A stretch of DNA of 48,714 nucleotides from an uncultured Flavobacteriales bacterium (GCA_905182775.1 CAJJCU010000044.1:1-48714), one strand, 5' to 3'. Shown: positions 25,606 to 35,579, counted from the stretch's first letter. A program made the numbers and translations. Notes: generated by a model not told the origin, from the letters alone.

Positions 25606-26285
25606 CGAGAAACAACGTGAAAACAAGGCTGTTTTTTCTCTGTCACCGCCCAGCATTTTCCGTTTTCTTTGAGTTCGAATATGACTTGAGCAAGAGTTTC
25701 TTTGAGCCTATAAACATCATTAGCGGTGAGCTTTTTGCTATCATTTTTGAATCGAGTATAGGTAATGTCAAAACACCCACCATACATATGAGCACTGCGG
25801 TCACTTGCATTTCCGTTATTCTTTCTAAGGCGCCGAACATTTTCTTTTGTTCTGGTCAAAGAAGTTAAAATAAATCGAGAATCGTGAAGGTCTGTTGAAG
25901 CCAGTTTTTCTCCGAAGTCATCTTCGATGTGCTCTAACAAGGCCTTCCCTTTTTCAGAAAGGTAAGCATGGCTGTAGTCTAAGCGATCTATCGTGTAGTA
26001 TCGGCCTTCTTCTATTTTATATAAGTCCCTTCGGGTTTCTATATCTTTGGCATTGCGACAGGGAGTGATCCCGGTGCGTTCAACCGTTTTAATATACGTT
26101 GGCATCTTGTCTTTTAGTCGAGAGCTATAAGAACCTGAAACCTTAAGTTTCGTGTAATTGATTGTTTTTTTAAGCACCCTTTTGACTACTTCCGGTTTTG
26201 AGGAAAACAAATAAAAGCCCCCAAATATACAAACCAGGACAATTCCAGTTGCAATTTTTGATTGATTCGATTTCTTTCTACGCAT
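25602..26285 (-). CDS. DUF5715 membrane-anchored protein with peptidase-M15-like metal site
   Basis: With the ATG at 26285 (a TTG at 26333 extends it into the neighbour), the protein has 227 residues. A single membrane segment at about 11-27 is followed by an extracytoplasmic domain. This contains SLTRTKENVRRLRKNNGNAS, then H166-x6-D173 in SAHMYGGCFD, and a final His223 in CFHV. H-x6-D plus a late His is the zinc-ligand pattern of LAS peptidases such as M15 and MepA, which cut peptide cross-links of the wall. This suggests a wall hydrolase or its relative. It is the last gene of the mre-linked cluster, two bases after the VF530 gene. Confidence 0.78.
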   Translation of the reverse strand: MRRKKSNQSKIATGIVLVCIFGGFYLFSSKPEVVKRVLKKTINYTKLKVSGSYSSRLKDKMPTYIKTVERTGITPCRNAKDIETRRDLYKIEEGRYYTIDRLDYSHAYLSEKGKALLEHIEDDFGEKLASTDLHDSRFILTSLTRTKENVRRLRKNNGNASDRSAHMYGGCFDITYTRFKNDSKKLTANDVYRLKETLAQVIFELKENGKCWAVTEKKQPCFHVVSR

Positions 26286-26287
26286 TG

Positions 26288-26503
26288 CTAAAACGTTTTT
26301 AAATATAGGCGTTCTACTTTTTCTCGAGCCCAAGGTGTGCGTCTTAAAAACTTCAAGCTCGACTTTATAGATGGATCATAATTGAAGCACCGAATGTCGA
26401 TTCTGTATCCGAGTTCTTCCCAACCATATTCTTCAACCAGATCTTCTAAAATGTCTGCCAATTTTACGCCGTGTAAGGGATTGTTTTTTTGATCTCCGCT
26501 CAT
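26288..26503 (-). CDS. VF530-family small DNA-binding-like protein
   Basis: A 71-residue protein when started at the ATG at 26503, one base after the upstream stop. An ATG at 26524 and a TTG at 26548 would overlap the barrel gene. The sequence [20 protein letters not shown], then [18 protein letters not shown] and [15 protein letters not shown], is the near-complete hallmark of the VF530 (DUF2132) family, named from a Vibrio protein with a DNA-binding-like fold. Its function is not established. It is embedded in a tight operon with envelope genes. Confidence 0.88.
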   Translation of the reverse strand: MSGDQKNNPLHGVKLADILEDLVEEYGWEELGYRIDIRCFNYDPSIKSSLKFLRRTPWAREKVERLYLKTF

Positions 26504-26504
26504 C

Positions 26505-27989
26505 TCAATAGTTTCTATAATCATTCCATAAATACGACCGAATTCCAATCATCGGTAAGAAGCTCAAATTTTTAAAACCACCCATTTCGATGTACTGTGT
26601 TTGCAGCTCTGCAAAGGCATGTATATTTCCCTTATTTGAAAGGTGATAGGAAGCCCGCGTATTTGTCCTGAAAAAGGTCTGTTTTAATCCCTGACCGATG
26701 AAATTCCCAAAATCATTGGGTCGGTTGATATAACTTTGGTAGATGTCAGAACCGTAATTTAGGTCATTTAAATCAAGGCCTTGAAACCCAAATGAAGCAA
26801 TCAGCTTCAGCTTTAACTTGCCATCTACCCGTTTTTTCCAATTTATCTCAGTTAGCAATTCCGAAAAGTTACTGCCATAAGGATGTGCAAGCGGTGCCCC
26901 TAGGTGCCCATAAACTTGAAGTGGTGTCAGATGGGAAAAGGTGTAGGGTCTGACCATGTTCCCTTCTATGCGATATGTTAGAAATGAGAGCCCTAAATCT
27001 AAAGAACCAGAGATTCCGACCTGTAAACCAAATTTATTTGCCCACCAGCCGCTTCTTGCACGTATTTCAGAAAGTAAAAACTCATCCAATACAATTTGTG
27101 AATAGAGGGTTGTCTTTTTTAAGGTCGCTTTTAGCGCTGCCCCAATGACCACGTTGTCTGAGGAGCCCATGGAATACTCTTGCGGCCTGTAAAAAACAAA
27201 AGGGTTAAGGTATTCGACGTCATACCCTCGATTGAGCAAAGTGTCTTTAGGTTGAAAAACGACGGCCTCAAAAACTCCGAGGTTCAACCACGGAAGGATG
27301 TCCCAGCTTAAATAATGGCTTGTTACATACTTTGATTGTCTTTGGCCATTGAAGTTTTCGGATAAAAACTGATAATTCACACTGTACTCCATGTTCCAGA
27401 ATTGAGCTCTTATTTGTCCAAATGGCATTGGTTTTCCATAGTCGCTCAAAAACAAAGAGCGACGTCCATCTCCTATAAAGTTTTTATCATAACCCACCTG
27501 AAAAGAAAAGACTTCATTCGGTGTATATGCTAACCTTGTCATAGGTAAAAACCATAGCTCTTGTGATTTACCGAGATCAGAAACGTTTATATTCCCCGGG
27601 TTCAGTAACGTAGAATTGGAAACATCAACGAGCCCACCGATGCGCATGTAGCTTTTTTTAATAGGTCGCGCCTCAATAAGAAAGCCTATACCATTTCTAT
27701 GCTGAACACCATCATTATATTGAGCACCAAGGTCAATTAAGGGAATTAGGTTTATGTTTTTTGGAGAAGCCTTAAATAGACTGAATCCAAAACTTGTGTT
27801 TTTGAGGCGCAGACCAATTCTCTGGTCTGTATGCCCCTTATTATTTGACAATGTACTATCTGCAGGACCTTCATTTGTTAATGTAGACGCTGTAACAAAA
27901 GCACCATTTAAATAACCCACATCGTTTTGGTTCCAGGCGCTAAAAGAGAGGGCTATAAAAACAAATAGAAGGGGTTTTTTAATAATCAT
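26505..27989 (-). CDS. outer-membrane beta-barrel protein, RemB/Wzi-like (second copy)
   Basis: A 494-residue exported protein with a signal peptide ([15 protein letters not shown]). The body is made of alternating amphipathic strands, with conserved [18 protein letters not shown] near residue 175 and [15 protein letters not shown] near 385. It ends in YLWNDYRNY, an aromatic C-terminus usual for outer-membrane barrels. The G-x-RSL-x-LSD motif recalls Bacteroidota proteins annotated as RemB-like or Wzi capsule-assembly-like. Its start overlaps the end of the similar gene upstream by 11 bases, so the two are tandem paralogues with coupled translation. Confidence 0.75.
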   Translation of the reverse strand: MIIKKPLLFVFIALSFSAWNQNDVGYLNGAFVTASTLTNEGPADSTLSNNKGHTDQRIGLRLKNTSFGFSLFKASPKNINLIPLIDLGAQYNDGVQHRNGIGFLIEARPIKKSYMRIGGLVDVSNSTLLNPGNINVSDLGKSQELWFLPMTRLAYTPNEVFSFQVGYDKNFIGDGRRSLFLSDYGKPMPFGQIRAQFWNMEYSVNYQFLSENFNGQRQSKYVTSHYLSWDILPWLNLGVFEAVVFQPKDTLLNRGYDVEYLNPFVFYRPQEYSMGSSDNVVIGAALKATLKKTTLYSQIVLDEFLLSEIRARSGWWANKFGLQVGISGSLDLGLSFLTYRIEGNMVRPYTFSHLTPLQVYGHLGAPLAHPYGSNFSELLTEINWKKRVDGKLKLKLIASFGFQGLDLNDLNYGSDIYQSYINRPNDFGNFIGQGLKQTFFRTNTRASYHLSNKGNIHAFAELQTQYIEMGGFKNLSFLPMIGIRSYLWNDYRNY

Positions 27990-29472
27990 TGTAGCTATTA
28001 AAAAGGTTCGTACTTAATCCTACATGGAGCAGTAATTGTGTGGGGTCAATATCAGAAACACGAAGAACAGCTCTGCCAAACAAGCAAAAGTTGATCTTAG
28101 GGTTGATGCGGTACCCTAATTCAAATTGCTTGTGGATAATCATGTCTTCAATCGCGGCACTTTCATGATCCATCGGAAGAAGGCCGCGTTCCTTATAATT
28201 TTTTAGCCAATAACAAACCGTTTTACTTTCCCCATAAAAACGATTCATTGAAACATTTGCCCGAATGACGAGTTCGTCAAAACCTTGTCCTTTTGGATGC
28301 GCCAAAGGCAGATTGTAATGCGTATAGCTCATATTAGGGGTCGCTCCATCATAAAGGTTGGACCCGACTTTATTGTATTCGACCTGGAACATTGAGTTAG
28401 GAAGAAGGTCATAAAAGCGAACACCCAACTGGAACCCCATCTGCGATATATCAAACCCTGAAAGCACAAGTTGTTGGTAAAAGCGTACTTTTTCCCCAAC
28501 AGACTCAGTAGCGTCAAAACCATAAAGCGAGAAGTTTTCTGATTGTGTTAAGCCAAGAAACGGGATAGGTGCGTAATACAGGCCATTTGGTTTTTCCGTA
28601 ATTGTGTCTCCCATGGTCCATATCGTATTTTCAAAGAATCCTATGGTTATTTTAGTATTGATGTCACAAGTTAAATAGTGTAAAGCGGATGCCTTAGGCT
28701 GATAATAACCTTCAACGGTAGCGTATGCGTTTTTACGAATCAAGTTAAAGAGGCGTGTTCTTCTCAGGCCATAGCTCCATTTTTTTAGAAAGGTATATTT
28801 GACGTCTATACTTGGAGCTTGGTAGCTGTTGTCTGATAGGATTAGTGATCGGTATCCTGACCCTATAAAAGCAGGGGCATTTCCAGCCCTTATTTCAAGG
28901 TTTTTTAGGGGTTTATAAAGAAAGGACCCAATGGCAAAAGCATAATCAAATCCGCCATCTTTAAAAGGCTTTGTGCGACCGCTTCCTGATACGACACCAT
29001 TTTGCTGTTGTGTGGCTGCATTTGGATAGAACTCCCCATGGTTGGCGATGAAGCTTGTTTCATAGTCACTGAATCGAGCCTGATTTTCTACAAATGCGCT
29101 ACAAAAGGAGAAGTTTTTTAACAGCTCACCTTTTACATAAAGACCTCTTGTGTTTTGGAATAAAGATGGCCCATCTGAATCCAGCCAGTTTTGTCCAAGT
29201 TGAAAATTAACAACGGGAGAGATATATAGATTGACATTTTTTTCATGAACCTCAAAAAGATATTGGTCTAAAAAGGCCCTTTTAAATTTTTCAGTAAAGG
29301 AGAACTTATTGGAGTCTTTTAATACGGATGTTTTTGACTTAGCAGCCTCTTTATTTCTATCGAAACTAGGTTTTTGTTCTTGGTCTCTAAAAAAGGAGTG
29401 GACAGACAAAGATTCTTGTGCTTGCGTCGAAAAAGCAAACAGCAATAAAAACAAGAATGCAATTTTTTTCAT
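27979..29472 (-). CDS. outer-membrane beta-barrel protein, RemB/Wzi-like (first copy)
   Basis: Starting at the ATG at 29472, which overlaps the cysQ stop as TGATG, this is a 497-residue protein with a signal peptide (IAFLFLLLFAFSTQAQ). A charged linker of about 45 residues precedes a barrel region with AFIGSGYRSLILSDNS near residue 210 and NLPLAHPKGQGFDELV near 385. It ends with LFNSYNDY. These match the same places in the next gene, so the pair arose by duplication and diverged strongly. An outer-membrane role in gliding, capsule attachment or surface integrity is possible but not shown. Confidence 0.75.
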   Translation of the reverse strand: MKKIAFLFLLLFAFSTQAQESLSVHSFFRDQEQKPSFDRNKEAAKSKTSVLKDSNKFSFTEKFKRAFLDQYLFEVHEKNVNLYISPVVNFQLGQNWLDSDGPSLFQNTRGLYVKGELLKNFSFCSAFVENQARFSDYETSFIANHGEFYPNAATQQQNGVVSGSGRTKPFKDGGFDYAFAIGSFLYKPLKNLEIRAGNAPAFIGSGYRSLILSDNSYQAPSIDVKYTFLKKWSYGLRRTRLFNLIRKNAYATVEGYYQPKASALHYLTCDINTKITIGFFENTIWTMGDTITEKPNGLYYAPIPFLGLTQSENFSLYGFDATESVGEKVRFYQQLVLSGFDISQMGFQLGVRFYDLLPNSMFQVEYNKVGSNLYDGATPNMSYTHYNLPLAHPKGQGFDELVIRANVSMNRFYGESKTVCYWLKNYKERGLLPMDHESAAIEDMIIHKQFELGYRINPKINFCLFGRAVLRVSDIDPTQLLLHVGLSTNLFNSYNDY

Positions 29473-30278
29473 CAAGACAAAGCTAATAGTGGTTTCGTTT
29501 TGGCTATGAAATAAGGATTGGTCAGGTTTTCTTTGTTATAGTTTAATGGAAGACCTGTCTCGGCGTGAACAACAGAGCCCCCTAAGGCTTCTAATATGGC
29601 TTGACCAGCAGCAATATCCCATTCCATGGTAGGCGCAAATCTCGGGTAAGCATCCGCAGTACCACTTGCAAGGTCAAAGAACTTTAAGGAGGAGCCTTTT
29701 TTAGCAAATTCAATGGTTGGTGATATTTTTTTAAGCTCGTTGATGAAGTTTAAAACAGCGCCTGAGTGATGGCTTCTAGAGCAAGTCATTACCATGGGGT
29801 CATTTACCTGAACAGGTGCAGAAAGGGCTTCCCAGTTTTCTGAAAAATCAATATCCTTGAAGGCGATTTTATAGACCCCTGTTTCTGAACCACCAACGTA
29901 CATGATTTTTTGAACAGGAGAAGCGATGAGACCAAAAACGGCTTTCCCATCTCTAAGTAACGCTATATTTACAGCAAATTCCCCGTTTCTATTGATAAAC
30001 TCTTTGGTGCCATCTAAAGGGTCCACGCACCAGCATTCTTTCCAGGTTTTTCTTTCCGAAAAAGGGAGCTTGTCGGTTTCTTCCCCGGTAATAGGAATGT
30101 TCAATGGCTCAAGGTGTTTGTGAATGATTTTTGTAGATGCCAAATCAGCTTTTGTCAGTGGTGAGCCGTCGTCTTTTATAATGGTGCCAAAATCATTCTC
30201 ATAGACCTCCATAATTATTTTCGAGGCTTCAACTGCGGCCTCAAGAGTAACTTTATATTTATGTTCTAATGTGATCAT
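29472..30278 (-). CDS. cysQ: 3'(2'),5'-bisphosphate nucleotidase
   Basis: A 268-residue member of the inositol-monophosphatase superfamily. Metal and phosphate motifs are GEETD near residue 65, the WCVDPLDGTKEFINRNGEFAVNIAL region near 85-110, and the late EWDIAAGQAILEALGG. The T-K-E-F-I-N-R wording points to CysQ, which removes the 3'-phosphate from PAP made in sulfate assimilation or by phosphopantetheine transfer. No sulfate genes are near. The gene lies five bases after scoB and its stop overlaps the next start, so it is part of the long operon. Confidence 0.92.
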   Translation of the reverse strand: MITLEHKYKVTLEAAVEASKIIMEVYENDFGTIIKDDGSPLTKADLASTKIIHKHLEPLNIPITGEETDKLPFSERKTWKECWCVDPLDGTKEFINRNGEFAVNIALLRDGKAVFGLIASPVQKIMYVGGSETGVYKIAFKDIDFSENWEALSAPVQVNDPMVMTCSRSHHSGAVLNFINELKKISPTIEFAKKGSSLKFFDLASGTADAYPRFAPTMEWDIAAGQAILEALGGSVVHAETGLPLNYNKENLTNPYFIAKTKPLLALS

Positions 30279-30283
30279 GAAAA

Positions 30284-30940
30284 TTAAAGGTTCATTTCTG
30301 GAACGTCTCCATTTATAATAAGTTTCCCTAAGGTTTTAGATTGGATTTCTTCGACGCTTATACCTGGAGCTCTTTCAATAAGATGAAATGCACCATCTTT
30401 TATTTCAAGAACAGCAAGCTCCGTAACTACTTTTTTAACACAAGCAACACCTGTTAACGGAAGGGAACATGCTTTCAAAAGCTTAGATGCACCGGCTCTA
30501 TTACTGTGCATCATTGCAACGATAATATTGTCTGCAGAAGCCACTAGGTCCATAGCTCCACCCATTCCTTTTACCATTTTACCAGGGATTTTCCAGTTGG
30601 CAATGTCTCCATTTTCTGAGACCTCCATGGCGCCCAATACGGTGAGCTGAACATGCTGCCCTCTAATCATTGCAAAAGATGTTGCAGAGTCAAAAAAGGA
30701 AGCTCCTTGCATGGTGGTAATTGTTTGTTTCCCAGCGTTAATTAGATCTGCATCTTCTTCTCCTTCAAAAGGAAAAGGCCCCATTCCTAGTACGCCATTT
30801 TCGGATTGAAATTCTACTTCTATTCCTTTTGGGATATAGTTTGCAACAAGAGTCGGAATACCAATTCCTAAATTGACGTACCAACCGTCCCTAAGCTCCT
30901 GCGCAATTCTTTGTGCGATACCGTTTTTATCTAATGCCAT
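30284..30940 (-). CDS. scoB: 3-oxoacid CoA-transferase subunit B
   Basis: A 218-residue subunit of succinyl-CoA:3-ketoacid CoA-transferase. The GWYVNLGIGIPTLVANYIP opening is followed by FQSENGVLGMGPFP, in which Glu47 is the expected catalytic residue that forms the enzyme-CoA thioester. The enzyme activates acetoacetate with CoA from succinyl-CoA, joining ketone-body or PHB use to the TCA cycle. Subunit A is one base upstream, the usual order. Acetoacetate use next to cell-wall genes has no clear reason beyond operon history. Confidence 0.95.
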   Translation of the reverse strand: MALDKNGIAQRIAQELRDGWYVNLGIGIPTLVANYIPKGIEVEFQSENGVLGMGPFPFEGEEDADLINAGKQTITTMQGASFFDSATSFAMIRGQHVQLTVLGAMEVSENGDIANWKIPGKMVKGMGGAMDLVASADNIIVAMMHSNRAGASKLLKACSLPLTGVACVKKVVTELAVLEIKDGAFHLIERAPGISVEEIQSKTLGKLIINGDVPEMNL

Positions 30941-30941
30941 G

Positions 30942-31637
30942 TTATTTGCTTCTTGTCGTTCGTTGTTCTATTCTCTTTTCAAACTTCTCTCCTTGAAAAA
31001 TCCGTTGGATAAAAATACCTGGGGTATGAATTTCATTAGGATCGAGTGACCCCGCAGGAACAAGCTCTTCTACCTCAGCAATAGTGATCTTTCCTGCCAT
31101 CGCCATCATTGGGTTGAAGTTTCTAGCAGTTGCTTTATAAATTAAATTTCCTTCCGTATCTCCCTTCCAAGCTTTCACAATTGCAAAGTCAGCATGAAGT
31201 GCATTTTCTAAAATATGTGGTTTGCCGTTAAAAACCCGAACCTCTTTTCCCTCCGCAACCTCGGTGCCATAACCGGCAGGAGTGAAAAACGCAGGTATCC
31301 CAGCACCACCAGCCCGACACCTTTCGGCAAGGCTTCCTTGTGGAATAAGATCAACTTCAAGCTCCCCTGAAAGCATTTGCCTTTCAAACTCGTCGTTTTC
31401 TCCCACATAGGAGCTAATCATTTTTTTGACTTGACGGTTTTGTAGTAGTAAGCCCAGTCCAAAATCATCAACTCCAGCGTTGTTACTGATGCATGTTAGA
31501 TTGGTTGTCCCTAGCTTTACGATTTCATTAATTGAGTTTTCAGGGATCCCACAGAGGCCAAATCCCCCGAGCATTAGTGTCATTCCGTTGTCGAGGCCTT
31601 TTAAGGCTTCTTGAACGTTTCCTACTTGTTTATTCAT
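30942..31637 (-). CDS. scoA: 3-oxoacid CoA-transferase subunit A
   Basis: A 231-residue subunit A of the CoA-transferase family I. The glycine-rich CoA-binding segment is visible as [16 protein letters not shown] near residue 22, followed by [14 protein letters not shown] and the G-A-G-I-P-A-F-F-T region near 110. It forms a heteromer with subunit B, whose gene begins one base after this stop. The start is three bases after the stop of the class A PBP gene, so it is probably co-transcribed with the mre genes. Confidence 0.95.
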   Translation of the reverse strand: MNKQVGNVQEALKGLDNGMTLMLGGFGLCGIPENSINEIVKLGTTNLTCISNNAGVDDFGLGLLLQNRQVKKMISSYVGENDEFERQMLSGELEVDLIPQGSLAERCRAGGAGIPAFFTPAGYGTEVAEGKEVRVFNGKPHILENALHADFAIVKAWKGDTEGNLIYKATARNFNPMMAMAGKITIAEVEELVPAGSLDPNEIHTPGIFIQRIFQGEKFEKRIEQRTTRSK

Positions 31638-31640
31638 ATT

Positions 31641-34163
31641 TTAAAAATCAGGTTCTTCACCACTTAAACCGTTGTTTCCTGGAGTGGTATTTTGTTCACA
31701 TTTGAATTCTTCGGGGTTGTAATTCTTCGGTACGGTAAAGTCCTCGATAGAAAAGTTTAATTTACTATCAGCATATACTTTTTGCATATAATACCCATAT
31801 ATAGGTAAAGCCATGCGAGCACCTTGACCCCATTGCATGGTCTTAAAGCGAACGGAACGGTCTTCAGCGCCTACCCAAACACCTGTTACTAGGTCTGGAG
31901 TAAGCCCCATAAACCAACCGTCAGAGTTGTTTTGAGTTGTTCCCGTTTTACCTGCGGTTTGTGCCGTTACGCCCCCCCATGGTTTCCAAGTTCCTCTTAG
32001 GCTAGAACCTGTTCCTCCTTGAACGACTCCGAGCATCATTTTAAGGATTTCATGAGCAACGGTTGGACTCATTACTTTTTCTCGTTCTTGTCGCGCCTCA
32101 TAGATTCTTTTTCCATTTCTATCTTCGATTCGAATGATTGTAGTTGGTTTATTATATACGCCTTTGTTTACAAAGACACATTGCGCCGAAACAAGCTCAT
32201 ATAATGAAAGGTCCATACTTCCTAAACACATCGCTGGCACGAGGTCCTCTGGTCTTAAGAAGATGTTCATTTTTCTTAAAAGCTTATCTATTTGAAATGG
32301 CCCTCCCGTTTTTAGAAAAGAATTGAAGCGCCCCATTCTTCCCATAACTCCCGCTGTTGTCGGATTCGATGACTTTGAAATACCAAGGCTAACCGTTTCA
32401 GCGGCATCACCCCCAGGGCAGTACTTCTTTATCAATACATTGTTTTCATCTACAATATCCACACAGTGCTCTTCTTCTGTAAACTCCGTACACGGATTAA
32501 CAACCTTCATAGACAAAGCAGTTGCATACACAAATGGTTTAATGGTAGAACCAACCTGACGCTTACCTTGACGGGCGTGGTCATAGGAGAAGTGTTTGAA
32601 ATTAGCTCCACCGACCCAGGCTTTTACAAAACCCGTTTTAGGGTCAATAGAAATCAAACCCGTATGTAAAAACGATTTGTAATATTTAATCGAATCCAGA
32701 GGGGTCATCAAGGTATCAATCTCGCCTTTCCAACTGAAAATATTCATAGAAGTAGGCCTCGTGAAGGCATTGTCAATTTCAGACGTACTATACCCACCGC
32801 GTTTCATTGCTCTGTACCTTGCGCTTCCCCGTTTTGCTCTGTTCAAAATTGAATTGACCGTTTCTTTACTTAGTGTATTGGAGAAAGGAAAACGACGAAG
32901 CCCCTTGTTGTTTCTGTCAAACTTTTGCTGAAGTGAAGGAACGGCTTTAGCCGACTTATTTAATGGATCTACTCCGCTCAAGTGCTTGACCACAGCGGCT
33001 TCTGCTTTTTGTTGAAGAGAGGTGTTTAGTGTTGTGTAAATCTTAAGACCATCCCTGTAGATATTATAGGGTGTACCATCTTTTTTGGCAAATTGGTATT
33101 CCCCATCTTTATTTTTTTGTTTTAGTAATTTACTAACCTCTTGCCTCAAGCTTTCTCTGAAATAAGGAGCCAATCCTTCTTTATGATCGACAGTTGTGTA
33201 ATCGATAATAATCGGCGTTCCCTTTAATGAGTCATATTCATTTCGAGTTAATTTATAATTAAGAACAGGGTTATTACTTTCGCTATTTCTTAGCCATTGG
33301 AAAAGGACTTGGTTTCTTCTACTGATTGCCCTTAAAGAATCTTTAGACCGGGCTTCATTGATGTCAATTTGTTTGACGTCCTCAATTTTTATGTTATTTT
33401 TAACCGATAGCCTTCGGGCATAATTTCTAGTTGAATAGGAATGAGGGTTATACAATCCAGGGTTCTTACACATACCAACCAGTGTTGCTGCCTCTGTTTT
33501 TGATAAATCTATTGCTTTTTTATTAAAATACACCTTCGCAGCATTTTCGATACCGACCGCATTATACAGGTAGTCGAACTGATTCAAATACATTGTAATA
33601 ATTTCCTTTTTGGTATAGGTTTGTTCCAACCTTGTCGCAATAATATGTTCTTGTGCTTTTTCATTTATCCGTCCAAACTTTCCAAGAATATTTGCAGTTG
33701 TCGATTTTGTTTCGTCTTTGTCTTGAGACCTTTTTTGCAGTGTAAATAGAAGCTTTGCAAGCTGTTGAGGAATCGTAGAGGCGCCACCAGAACTACCCAT
33801 AGAGGACACAGACCTCATTAGTGCACGAAAATCAATCCCTGAATGCTCCATGAACCGCTCGTCTTCAGTAGCAATAAGTGCGTCTACAACAAAAGGGGAG
33901 ATTTCAGAATATGGGACACTGGACCTATTTACTTGCCAAAACTTCCCAATGATCACATTGTCTCCATTGGCAGAATTTGCAAGAATGTTAGACGCAAGCA
34001 ATTCCGGCGGGTTGGCCAGCATTGAAACGGGCGGTAAATCATCCTCTGACTGCAAGAGGTATAAGGATGAAATGACCATTAAAGGGAAAAGACCGAGCAC
34101 CCAAAAGAAAACGTAAAGAATACGTTTTTCAGTTTTAGTAATGTTCCTTTTTTCCTCGTTCAT
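31641..34163 (-). CDS. class A penicillin-binding protein (bifunctional)
   Basis: An 840-residue peptidoglycan synthase with both activities. A membrane anchor lies at about 15-37. The GT51 glycosyltransferase domain (about 75-250) has catalytic Glu100 in IATEDERFMEHSG, GGASTIPQQLAK, and EIITMYLNQFDYLYNAVG. The transpeptidase domain (about 490-800) has Ser539-x-x-Lys542 in STIK, the SSN motif at 598-600 and KTG at 739-741. It polymerises and cross-links glycan. Its location directly after rodA, 23 bases downstream, puts both kinds of glycan polymerase (SEDS and class A) in one gene string. The region 405-490, rich in Lys, Arg and Ser, is an extension I cannot assign. Confidence 0.93.
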   Translation of the reverse strand: MNEEKRNITKTEKRILYVFFWVLGLFPLMVISSLYLLQSEDDLPPVSMLANPPELLASNILANSANGDNVIIGKFWQVNRSSVPYSEISPFVVDALIATEDERFMEHSGIDFRALMRSVSSMGSSGGASTIPQQLAKLLFTLQKRSQDKDETKSTTANILGKFGRINEKAQEHIIATRLEQTYTKKEIITMYLNQFDYLYNAVGIENAAKVYFNKKAIDLSKTEAATLVGMCKNPGLYNPHSYSTRNYARRLSVKNNIKIEDVKQIDINEARSKDSLRAISRRNQVLFQWLRNSESNNPVLNYKLTRNEYDSLKGTPIIIDYTTVDHKEGLAPYFRESLRQEVSKLLKQKNKDGEYQFAKKDGTPYNIYRDGLKIYTTLNTSLQQKAEAAVVKHLSGVDPLNKSAKAVPSLQQKFDRNNKGLRRFPFSNTLSKETVNSILNRAKRGSARYRAMKRGGYSTSEIDNAFTRPTSMNIFSWKGEIDTLMTPLDSIKYYKSFLHTGLISIDPKTGFVKAWVGGANFKHFSYDHARQGKRQVGSTIKPFVYATALSMKVVNPCTEFTEEEHCVDIVDENNVLIKKYCPGGDAAETVSLGISKSSNPTTAGVMGRMGRFNSFLKTGGPFQIDKLLRKMNIFLRPEDLVPAMCLGSMDLSLYELVSAQCVFVNKGVYNKPTTIIRIEDRNGKRIYEARQEREKVMSPTVAHEILKMMLGVVQGGTGSSLRGTWKPWGGVTAQTAGKTGTTQNNSDGWFMGLTPDLVTGVWVGAEDRSVRFKTMQWGQGARMALPIYGYYMQKVYADSKLNFSIEDFTVPKNYNPEEFKCEQNTTPGNNGLSGEEPDF

Positions 34164-34186
34164 CTGTTAAAATTACAATTTATCTT

Positions 34187-35578
34187 TTATCTAAGGACGT
34201 GTCTTCTTTGACTGTCTAATTTTAGTAATATAAATACCATTATTGAAAACGAAAGCATCGACGAACCCCCATAGCTAAAAAAAGGCAGCGGGATTCCAAT
34301 CACAGGTGCAAAACCAATATTCATCCCTATGTTGACGGCGAAATGATAGAAAAAAAACATCCCCACGGAATAAGCATAAATGCGATTGAATTGTGACCGC
34401 TGGCGCTCTGCAATAATAAAAACACGAACGATAATAAACAAATAAAGAACGACGAGGAATAGACTTCCAACAAACCCCCATTCTTCGGCAAATGGACAAA
34501 AGATAAAGTCAGTTTCGCTTTCAGGTACATGGTTGGTTTTAACACTTGATACAGAGGCGTTTTTATAACCCTTTCCGAAAAGCCCACCTGAACCCACGGC
34601 CGCCATAGCTCTGTTCCGGTTGTAGTCTTTCCCATTAGGGTCTTCTTTTAAACCAAGAAATAGCTCGATTCTATCTTTTTGATGTGGCGCCAAGCTACCA
34701 AAGGATTTTTCTACGGTTAGTGAAATTAGACTACCTAAAATAAAACTTAAAATAATAACAAATTGCGCTTTGGAACGTGCTCTTTTTAACCCAAACTTTT
34801 GCACAAAAAAGCTTCCAATAGCAGCTATTACAAAGAGGCTCGAAATAATACCTACCGATCCATAGAGCTTAAGGCCGGGGATTAATGGGATGTTTCTTTC
34901 ACCAAACAGCAAGGTGATGATGGATAAAAACACAAAGACAAATAAGATGGGTATAAAGTGACTGCCAACCCAGGTTTGTTTAAACCTCACTTTTGGTATG
35001 AGGTTCACAAACTTTAAAAGAAAGGGGTCGAAGGTGAGACCTTCACGATATAAGACAAAGAAAAAGGCTGTAAACACCACAAAAGTACCTGCATCGGGTT
35101 GCATTAAAATGAGTACCATAGGTAGGATCAGAATGAGTAAGGCTAAGAGCACATTTTTAGAGCTTAATTGCTTCATGTTTAGAGAGCTCACGTATTTGGC
35201 AAGGAGTAGCGCGGTAGATATTTTGGAAAATTCAGCTGGTTGTATCCCCATACTTCCAACACCTAGCCAAGCTCTTGCGCCATTAATTGGTGGCATAAAT
35301 AAAACAACAACGAGCAAGGAGAGTGTAGCAAGATAGATAGGCAAAGCAAACTTTTTGTAAATATCCGAATCAATTAGAAAAACCATAATCCCTAGAAATA
35401 AGGCAATTCCAATCCACATGACCTGCTTTCCATATTTTTCGGAAAAGCTAAAAAGGCTTGGATGGTCTTCGTTAAAGGCAACAGAATAAATCGTCACCAA
35501 ACCAAAGGTGATGAGTGAAATAAAGCCAATAAATAAAGGCCAATCCAAACTATTAATAAGTGATTTACTTTTTCTCAT
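34187..35578 (-). CDS. rodA: SEDS-family peptidoglycan polymerase RodA
   Basis: A 463-residue integral membrane protein with about 10-12 spans. The RodA/FtsW hallmarks are GARAWLGVGSMGIQPAEFSK near residue 105, the SGGLFGKGYKNAS loop near 330, and the C-terminal PLPFFSYGGSSMLS. It polymerises lipid II during side-wall growth together with PBP2. It is about 90 residues longer than the E. coli protein, mainly through extra membrane segments between residues 195 and 285, as in other Bacteroidota RodA proteins. Its start is one base after the mrdA stop. Confidence 0.95.
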   Translation of the reverse strand: MRKSKSLINSLDWPLFIGFISLITFGLVTIYSVAFNEDHPSLFSFSEKYGKQVMWIGIALFLGIMVFLIDSDIYKKFALPIYLATLSLLVVVLFMPPINGARAWLGVGSMGIQPAEFSKISTALLLAKYVSSLNMKQLSSKNVLLALLILILPMVLILMQPDAGTFVVFTAFFFVLYREGLTFDPFLLKFVNLIPKVRFKQTWVGSHFIPILFVFVFLSIITLLFGERNIPLIPGLKLYGSVGIISSLFVIAAIGSFFVQKFGLKRARSKAQFVIILSFILGSLISLTVEKSFGSLAPHQKDRIELFLGLKEDPNGKDYNRNRAMAAVGSGGLFGKGYKNASVSSVKTNHVPESETDFIFCPFAEEWGFVGSLFLVVLYLFIIVRVFIIAERQRSQFNRIYAYSVGMFFFYHFAVNIGMNIGFAPVIGIPLPFFSYGGSSMLSFSIMVFILLKLDSQRRHVLR

Positions 35579-35579
35579 C

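Noticed and set aside
34275-34635. Open frames inside rodA in other frames
   Set aside because: They lie wholly within a strongly conserved gene and have low-complexity products, so they are shadows.
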